Shown here: positions 7,514 through 11,533 of the stretch, piece by piece | How positions within the stretch are numbered: position 1 is the first letter of the stretch | Layout of the letters: each line of letters opens with the position of its first letter | Assembly: GCA_021785235.1 (NCBI GenBank) | Contig: JAJYGB010000204.1 | Span: forward strand, 1 to 11,533 | DNA: 11,533 nt | Direction of reading: 5' to 3' | Origin: Bacteroidota bacterium | Lineage (GTDB): Bacteria > Bacteroidota > Kryptoniia > Kryptoniales > JAKASW01 | Program-made: the position numbers and the translations under genes | Notes under the pieces: generated by a model | Databases searched by the model: none | Told to the model about the DNA's origin: nothing | Seen by the model: the letters and a program-made list of their open reading frames with translations, nothing else

Positions 7514-7553
7514 TGAGAGAAGCACTCCGCCAAACAGGCGGAGTGCCCTCTCA
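7514..7553 (+). terminator. Strong stem-loop after flagellin (terminator-like or mRNA-processing element)
   Basis: GCACTCCGCC (7522-7531) and GGCGGAGTGC (7537-7546) form a perfect 10-bp stem with an AAACA loop. An outer stem, TGAGAG (7514-7519) with CTCTCA (7548-7553), adds 6 bp across a small internal loop. The sequence after it (CCTTAACG) has no U-tract, so it is not a textbook intrinsic terminator. It may protect the flagellin mRNA 3' end or cause partial termination, so that flagellin greatly exceeds the downstream chaperone and cap proteins. Confidence 0.6.
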
Positions 7554-7573
7554 CCTTAACGCGAGGTGAATCA

Positions 7574-7897
7574 ATGGAAGCTTTAGCATATAAGCCGAAA
7601 AACCCACTGTCAGGCTACAAACAAAATGAGTTAATGAGCTTCTCGCCGGTACAGTTGATACTCAAGCTGTACGACTATGTGATAGTCCAATCCAAACGCG
7701 GCGACGCGGAAAAAGTCAACGCGGGACTGGCACAGCTTATTGCTTCGCTGAACTTCGACTACAATGAAATAGCCCTGGGTTTCTTCCGCCTCTACAGGTA
7801 TTGCCAGACGAGAAGCAGAAAGGGCGACTTTGAGGAGGTTATCACCGTGATCAGTGAACTGCGTGCCGCGTGGGCACAGGCTTTCAAGCTATCATAG
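7574..7897 (+). CDS. fliS: FliS, flagellin export chaperone
   Basis: A 107-residue, all-helical protein with GAGGTGA (7563-7569) just before the ATG. It shows the FliS pattern: a YKQNELMSFSPVQLILKLYD block (15-34), matching the family's 'Y..N.i.t.sP..Li.mLYd' signature, and a C-terminal helix ISELRAAWAQAF (93-104), matching the family's 'l..LReaW..a' end. It is shorter than usual (about 120-135 residues), the loss being in the middle helices around residues 45-80. FliS binds the disordered C-terminal D0 region of flagellin in the cytoplasm, blocks premature polymerisation and delivers it to the FlhA export gate. It lies 66 bp after flagellin, beyond the stem-loop, and 18 bp before fliD, the usual order. 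Divergence outside the two motifs keeps the call just below certainty. Confidence 0.85.
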   Translation: MEALAYKPKNPLSGYKQNELMSFSPVQLILKLYDYVIVQSKRGDAEKVNAGLAQLIASLNFDYNEIALGFFRLYRYCQTRSRKGDFEEVITVISELRAAWAQAFKLS

Positions 7898-7915
7898 AAT
7901 TCGAAAGATAAGACA

Positions 7916-9406
7916 ATGTCATACTCGGTCTCATCCGCGTCCTCGGGTTCGTCGTCCACCGCCGTCGACCAGTTGGTACAACAATACGTCCAATCAATCA
8001 GTACGCCTGTTTACCAACTGCAGGCCCAGCAGCAGACGGTAAACTCGCAAATCACCTTCTACCAGGATTTCGAGAAGAAACTGTCGGCCCTGCAGACCCA
8101 GGCGAACAGTCTGGCCCAGGCCGGCTCTCTTACTCCCCTCGCCGCGAAGGCCGTTACGTCTTCGGACTCGACCGTCGCAAACGCTACGGCGGGTAATTCT
8201 GCTGTCTCCGGGACTCACACGCTACAGGTGAGCCAGCTCGCGAAATACGATACGCTTGTCTCGGGTCAGCTTACGCAAAGCGGTACAGATATATCGACAG
8301 CAACCGGAGCGGGGGCCTTCACTTTCTCAGTGACCGTCAACGGCACCGCCACGAACGTCAACGTGAACGTGAGCGCGGGCGACACAAACGCGACAGTCAT
8401 GGCAAATATGGCGGCGGCGGTGAACAACGCGGGCATCGGCGTCACCGCTTCGGTGGTGAACGATACCAGCTCGACAGCGAGACTCGTCTTTACGAGTAAG
8501 AACAGTGGCTCTGCTAACGCGATAAGCGTAGCTGACGTAACCGGCACTCTCGCGCAAAACGTCGGATGGACGAGCAGCGTGATCAGCGGCAGAACTGCGT
8601 CAAGTGCCACAGGCGCGGGTTTTGTAAACAGCTCCGTCAGCTCCCTCGACGCGAATTTCACAATGGACGGTATCCCGATTGTGCGCGGCACGAATTCTAT
8701 CACGGACGTGCTTGCCGGAGTTACGCTCAACCTGGCAGGTACGCAAGTGTCAGGGGCAAATCCCATCAACCTATCGATCACGTCGGACACGTCGTCGGTA
8801 CAGACCACGATACAGAATTTCATCAACGCGTACAATACGGCCATGACCACACTGCAAAATAACCTGAAGACCGACCCGACGACGTTGTTGCGTGGCCCAT
8901 TTGCGGGAGATGTGAGCTTCATGAACCTGCAACTGTCCATGCAGAACATAGCAATGGGTGATGTATCCTCGGTCAAGAGCGGTAACCCGACCGACTTGAG
9001 CTCCATCGGCATCACTCTCAATTCCGACGGCACGCTTACGATCAGCAACCAGTCAACGTTGACAAGCGTGCTCAGTTCGAACCCGAATGCCGTATCGGAT
9101 CTGTTCAACTCATCCGACGGTGTTGCCGTCCAGATGAATACGCTGATGAAGCAGTTTGCGAACGCCGGCGGCGTAATGGACCAGAAAATCAGCGGTGCTC
9201 AGGACCAGGTCACCGCGATGAACAACCAGATAAGCGCGATGCAGTCGAGTATCAATATCCAGGCGGACGCCATGCGGCAGCAATTCACCGCTTACGAGTC
9301 GATGCTCATACAGCTTACCAATACTCAGAACTCGCTCAACAGCATCTGGAACAGCATGTATTCTTCAAGCAGTTCTTCCACCTCGTCTTCCACTACCGGT
9401 GGTTGA
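7916..9406 (+). CDS. fliD: FliD, flagellar filament cap protein (hook-associated protein 2)
   Basis: A 496-residue filament cap protein. The N-terminal FliD domain (about 10-115) has the typical coiled-coil start, VDQLVQQYVQ then QQTVNSQITFYQDFEKKLSALQ, and a THTLQVSQLAKYD strand. The middle (about 120-245) is a Thr/Ala/Asn-rich beta domain. The C-terminal FliD domain contains TMDGIPIVRGTNSITDVLAGV (249-269), a long helix NFINAYNTAMTTLQ (301-314), SSIGITLNSDGTLTIS (362-377) and the final D0 helix ending NSLNSIWNSM. FliD forms the ring under which exported flagellin folds into the filament. The start at 7916 has only a weak purine-rich Shine-Dalgarno, perhaps limiting output to the few copies needed. 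An odd feature is a tail of about 15 almost purely Ser/Thr/Gly residues (482-496) after the usual C-terminus. Confidence 0.95.
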   Translation: MSYSVSSASSGSSSTAVDQLVQQYVQSISTPVYQLQAQQQTVNSQITFYQDFEKKLSALQTQANSLAQAGSLTPLAAKAVTSSDSTVANATAGNSAVSGTHTLQVSQLAKYDTLVSGQLTQSGTDISTATGAGAFTFSVTVNGTATNVNVNVSAGDTNATVMANMAAAVNNAGIGVTASVVNDTSSTARLVFTSKNSGSANAISVADVTGTLAQNVGWTSSVISGRTASSATGAGFVNSSVSSLDANFTMDGIPIVRGTNSITDVLAGVTLNLAGTQVSGANPINLSITSDTSSVQTTIQNFINAYNTAMTTLQNNLKTDPTTLLRGPFAGDVSFMNLQLSMQNIAMGDVSSVKSGNPTDLSSIGITLNSDGTLTISNQSTLTSVLSSNPNAVSDLFNSSDGVAVQMNTLMKQFANAGGVMDQKISGAQDQVTAMNNQISAMQSSINIQADAMRQQFTAYESMLIQLTNTQNSLNSIWNSMYSSSSSSTSSSTTGG

Positions 9407-9449
9407 TGAAAAACCTAATTTCGGGTTGCAGAAGGAAATCGAGTTTAAA

Positions 9450-9875
9450 ATGAGCGGTGAAGAAAAAGCACAGGAAATCATTAGAGATTTGGCAAAGAAC
9501 GCCTCTCTTATCAGGGAAAAAGTGAAAGAGGGCAAACTCGAGGAATCGATGAGACTGACAGGTCAGCGGGTGGAATTGATTGAGGCGCTCCGGGGATTGA
9601 AGGACGCTAAAGTTACGCTCGCGAATTCCGATGTAAAAGATGAGATGGCTCTCATCATGAAAAACATCGAAAATGACGTGTCTGAAGCGGCCGGCAGCAT
9701 AAATGCCAGGCTTTCAGCGTTGATGAAGGAGCTAGCCACGATGAAAGGCGCAAGAAAAATTGCGGCCTACGCGGTAATGCGGCATTCCGGTCCGACACAT
9801 GATTATTCCGGACGGGACATCTCCCAATTCAATAATGAGCGCGATAAGATACAAGGAGGACGCTATGGCCATTAG
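9450..9875 (+). CDS. FliT/FlgN-like flagellar export chaperone (putative)
   Basis: A 141-residue helical protein from ATG 9450, which has AAGGAA (9432-9437) upstream. A GTG at 9399, overlapping the end of fliD, would add 17 residues but has no ribosome-binding site. Residues 1-108 form an antiparallel helical coil: an N-terminal helix (AQEIIRDLAKNASLIREKV), a central stretch with RVELIEALRGL, and a last helix LMKELATMKGARKIAAYAVM. The closing 'l..l...r.a..aY' pattern is seen in FlgN and FliT families. The tail (about 112-141) is hydrophilic, probably disordered, and ends QGGRYGH. The slot between fliD and flgM favours FliT, the chaperone that holds FliD before export, over FlgN, which serves FlgK and FlgL. 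It overlaps flgM by 11 bp, so translation is probably coupled. The family call rests on shape and position, not on catalytic motifs. Confidence 0.6.
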   Translation: MSGEEKAQEIIRDLAKNASLIREKVKEGKLEESMRLTGQRVELIEALRGLKDAKVTLANSDVKDEMALIMKNIENDVSEAAGSINARLSALMKELATMKGARKIAAYAVMRHSGPTHDYSGRDISQFNNERDKIQGGRYGH

Positions 9876-10149
9876 CCCTATTGACCCGGGTCTCAGCCTA
9901 GAAAACTTGAAGGAAGTTAAGAAGAAAGTGAACGCATCAACAGACAAGACTTCTCCGGGAGAAGAAAATTCTGCAGGGAGTGTCAGCGATAAGGTTGAAC
10001 TTTCGCCTGAGGCAAAGAGGCTTCACGACGCGCAGATCCAGAGCAAGCTGACGGATATACGCGGGAAAATCGACAGTGGGTTTTATAATTCCGACGAAGT
10101 CCTCAATGCTGTTGCCGGTTCGCTTGTGAAAGTCATTCGGGCCAAGTAA
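9865..10149 (+). CDS. flgM: FlgM, anti-sigma-28 factor
   Basis: A 94-residue protein. The start is ATG 9865, preceded by a near-perfect Shine-Dalgarno AAGGAGGA (9853-9860) inside the upstream gene; the frame is open further upstream but without such a site. The N-terminal half (about 1-45) is hydrophilic and low-complexity, as expected for the disordered part of FlgM that threads through the export channel. The C-terminal half holds the sigma-binding helices: DKVELSPEAKRL (42-53), then KLTDIRGKIDSGFYNSDEVL (61-80), where 'I..G.Y..d' is the FlgM signature, and a last amphipathic helix. FlgM binds and silences FliA (sigma-28) until the hook is finished, then is secreted, releasing late transcription. 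It is last in an operon that sigma-28 itself appears to drive, giving negative feedback. Confidence 0.9.
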   Translation: MAISPIDPGLSLENLKEVKKKVNASTDKTSPGEENSAGSVSDKVELSPEAKRLHDAQIQSKLTDIRGKIDSGFYNSDEVLNAVAGSLVKVIRAK

Positions 10150-10313
10150 CCGGGCGCTCTCCAGTTTCCAATCACTTCCGATAATTCGGATCGGCATGGT
10201 GTGTTGTGCGCACCCGTTCCGGATCTCTTTTATCCCCAGTAACCATTCTCATGTCTCTGATACGCGGAACCTCCATCGATTTCAAGTAACGTCAATTTCC
10301 ACCGTGGTGACCC

Positions 10314-10342
10314 TTGATTTTGGGCCCCTTCGTTGATAAAAT
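10314..10342 (+). promoter_or_regulatory. Sigma-70-like promoter of the lipoprotein operon
   Basis: TTGATT (10314-10319) and TAAAAT (10337-10342) are separated by exactly 17 bp and match the -35 and -10 consensus at 4 of 6 and 5 of 6 positions. The predicted start near 10349 leaves about 15 nt before the ATG, just containing AGGAG (10356-10360). The rest of the flgM-lipoprotein gap (10150-10313) holds no convincing gene or U-tract terminator, only short palindromes. Confidence 0.55.
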
Positions 10343-10363
10343 AACATGACTAAGTAGGAGAGA

Positions 10364-11356
10364 ATGAGGAGTCTGATAGGAGTTGTCTTGATACTGGGTG
10401 GTCTTGCGTTCATTCAGATGGGATGCGCCCCCGATGCCCCGCATGACAATCCGCTGGACCCTAATTCCCCGAATTATAAAACGCAGGGGAGGGTTACCGG
10501 CAAGGTGCTCAGTCTGAGCCTTCCGTACGCCGGAATATCGAATGCGCTTGTGACAGTAGGACAGAACGGCGTCGCCCAGCTGACCGCTTCCAACGGGAGC
10601 TTCAGTATTGCGAACGCTCCCTCCGGGAAGATTACTGTCGTGATTTCCAAGCCCGCATATCTCCCGGATACGCTGTATCTGAATCTACCGGTAGGAGGGA
10701 ACGTCGACACGACTATTCATATAGACGCACTTCCCCAGATCACAGGCGCGCAGGTCGTCACAAGCAAAATAGACCATTGGTGGCCGGGTCCGATTTATTC
10801 CGCCACGGTTACGGCCGGCGTGTCAGATCCGGACGGCCAGTTGGATATAATCGACTCGACGGTGCAAGTGCAGGTGGACTCTCTCTCCTTCCTTCTGACC
10901 CGCACTACGGGAAGTAATTATCAGGTAGTCATCGATGCCTCTCAGCTTCCGAACCAGGACCTCCAATGGCTTGTAGGAAAAGAGTTCACTATCTCCGCGG
11001 CCGACCACGAGAACGGCAGGGGAGAGAGCGGACCCTTCTATGTCTCGCGCATCATCGAGCCGGAAGCTGTCCCTACCTCCCCGACCAGTCTCCAGTCTTC
11101 GACTCCGTCACCTGTGTTTGAATGGAATCCGCCAACCATCTCTTACGATTATACTTATCAGCTGCAGATCGTTCATATCGACACGAGCACGGGCATCCAG
11201 ACGGTCGCGTGGTCTCAGGCCGGCCTGAGCTCAACATATGTTTCATTCAATTACCCGGGGTCTCTCGGATCGGGAACATATTTCTGGACCGTAACCGTAT
11301 TCGACGACTACGGTAACAGCTCCCGGTCGAAAGAGGCATCTTTCGTGGTGCCATAA
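10364..11356 (+). CDS. Secreted lipoprotein with carboxypeptidase-regulatory-like and fibronectin-like domains
   Basis: A 330-residue predicted lipoprotein. Residues 1-20 are a signal peptide (MRS, a hydrophobic core VVLILGGLAFI, then QMG) and Cys21 is the lipidation site. The mature N-terminus continues through DNPLDPNSPNY (28-38), a segment I associate with surface lipoproteins of Ignavibacteria-like and Fibrobacteres-like bacteria. Residues about 42-122 look like a carboxypeptidase-regulatory (transthyretin-like) beta sandwich: GRVTGKVL, ALVTVGQNGVAQLTASNGSFSI, then SGKITVVISKPAYLP. Residues about 126-230 look Ig-like, and 235-330 resemble a fibronectin type III repeat with YQLQIVHIDTSTG and GTYFWTVTVFDDYGNSS. 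No catalytic residues are apparent, so a binding or structural role on the envelope is likely. AGGAG lies 3 nt before the ATG. The gene has its own promoter-like sequence and is followed 10 bp later by a GAF regulator, suggesting an operon. Exact function is unknown. Confidence 0.85.
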   Translation: MRSLIGVVLILGGLAFIQMGCAPDAPHDNPLDPNSPNYKTQGRVTGKVLSLSLPYAGISNALVTVGQNGVAQLTASNGSFSIANAPSGKITVVISKPAYLPDTLYLNLPVGGNVDTTIHIDALPQITGAQVVTSKIDHWWPGPIYSATVTAGVSDPDGQLDIIDSTVQVQVDSLSFLLTRTTGSNYQVVIDASQLPNQDLQWLVGKEFTISAADHENGRGESGPFYVSRIIEPEAVPTSPTSLQSSTPSPVFEWNPPTISYDYTYQLQIVHIDTSTGIQTVAWSQAGLSSTYVSFNYPGSLGSGTYFWTVTVFDDYGNSSRSKEASFVVP

Positions 11357-11366
11357 AGAGGAGATA

Positions 11367-11533
11367 ATGCCGGAACAACAGAGAGATAATTTCGCCGTTC
11401 TTTACGAGATCGCCCAGCGGATAAACTCAATTCTTGATGAGGGGGAATTGCTGGAGCAGGTACTCGAGACGGCCATGGCGCATCTCGATGCCGAGAGAGG
11501 GTACATCGTGATGATCAACCCATCCGACCAGCG
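11367..11533 (+). CDS. N-terminus of a GAF-domain signalling protein, cut by window end
   Basis: ATG 11367 is preceded by AGAGGAG about 5 nt upstream and lies 10 bp after the lipoprotein stop; the frame stays open for 55 codons to the window end. The visible protein starts MPEQQRDNFAVLYEIAQRIN, followed by SILDEGELLEQVLETAMAHL and DAERGYIVMIN. This is the typical opening of a GAF domain (linker helix 'LYEI.q.iNs.lD..eLL..vl', then 'AeRGyi.li'). Such openings occur in sigma-54-interacting regulators, sensor histidine kinases and cyclic-nucleotide-type signalling proteins, so the output domain cannot be named. Tight spacing suggests co-transcription with the lipoprotein. Confidence 0.85.
   Translation, partial: MPEQQRDNFAVLYEIAQRINSILDEGELLEQVLETAMAHLDAERGYIVMINPSDQ

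Noticed and set aside
7733..7750. Sigma-54-like TGGCAC...TTGC inside fliS
   Set aside because: GG-to-GC spacing is one base too long and it lies inside a coding region with no reason for an internal promoter.
8266..9108. Long antisense open frame (280 codons) opposite fliD
   Set aside because: It is a mirror of Thr/Ser/Ala-rich GC-biased codons in a clear FliD gene and has no recognisable domain.
10177..10184. TCCGATAA resembling a sigma-28 -10 element after flgM
   Set aside because: No TAAA-like -35 element lies 15 nt upstream (10158-10161 reads TCTC).

Overview
The window carries a compact late-flagellar operon (flagellin, FliS, FliD, a FliT/FlgN-like chaperone, FlgM) set between large signalling genes, all on the + strand. 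Base composition is moderately GC-rich, and most genes have clear Shine-Dalgarno sequences. The flagellin promoter resembles sigma-28 and the lipoprotein promoter resembles sigma-70. The lipoprotein's post-cysteine 'DNPLDPNSPNY' segment, the multi-PAS/GAF sensors and the GT2-TPR protein are reminiscent of flagellated Ignavibacteria and related Bacteroidota/Chlorobi-group bacteria. This placement is an inference; no taxonomic marker gene is present.

Layout. 1-1086: 3' part of a GAF sensor histidine kinase with an intact catalytic core. 1160-5395: a 1411-residue PAS/GAF protein whose C-terminus has the shape of a hybrid histidine kinase but has lost the phospho-histidine and ATP-binding motifs; its receiver keeps the phospho-aspartate but has Arg for the conserved Lys. 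5442-6431: family 2 glycosyltransferase with a TPR-like tail, directly upstream of flagellin and a candidate flagellin-modifying enzyme. 6432-6676: non-coding, with a strong sigma-28 (FliA) promoter at 6481-6507 followed by a leader of about 160 nt. The leader can fold almost from its first base to the flagellin start codon. 6677-10149: flagellin, a stem-loop, fliS, fliD, a FliT-like gene and flgM. 10150-10363: intergenic, ending in a sigma-70-like promoter. 10364-11533: lipoprotein, then the start of another GAF-domain regulator 10 bp later.

How the genes fit together. Flagellin is kept soluble and export-ready by FliS and assembled under the FliD cap. The FliT-like protein probably chaperones FliD. 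FlgM is the anti-sigma factor of sigma-28, so the operon that sigma-28 appears to drive would also encode its own brake. The most interesting signals are the structured flagellin leader, with several GGA motifs that recall CsrA control of flagellin, and the degenerate hybrid-kinase-like protein. I found no CRISPR arrays, tRNA or rRNA genes, or insertion sequences.
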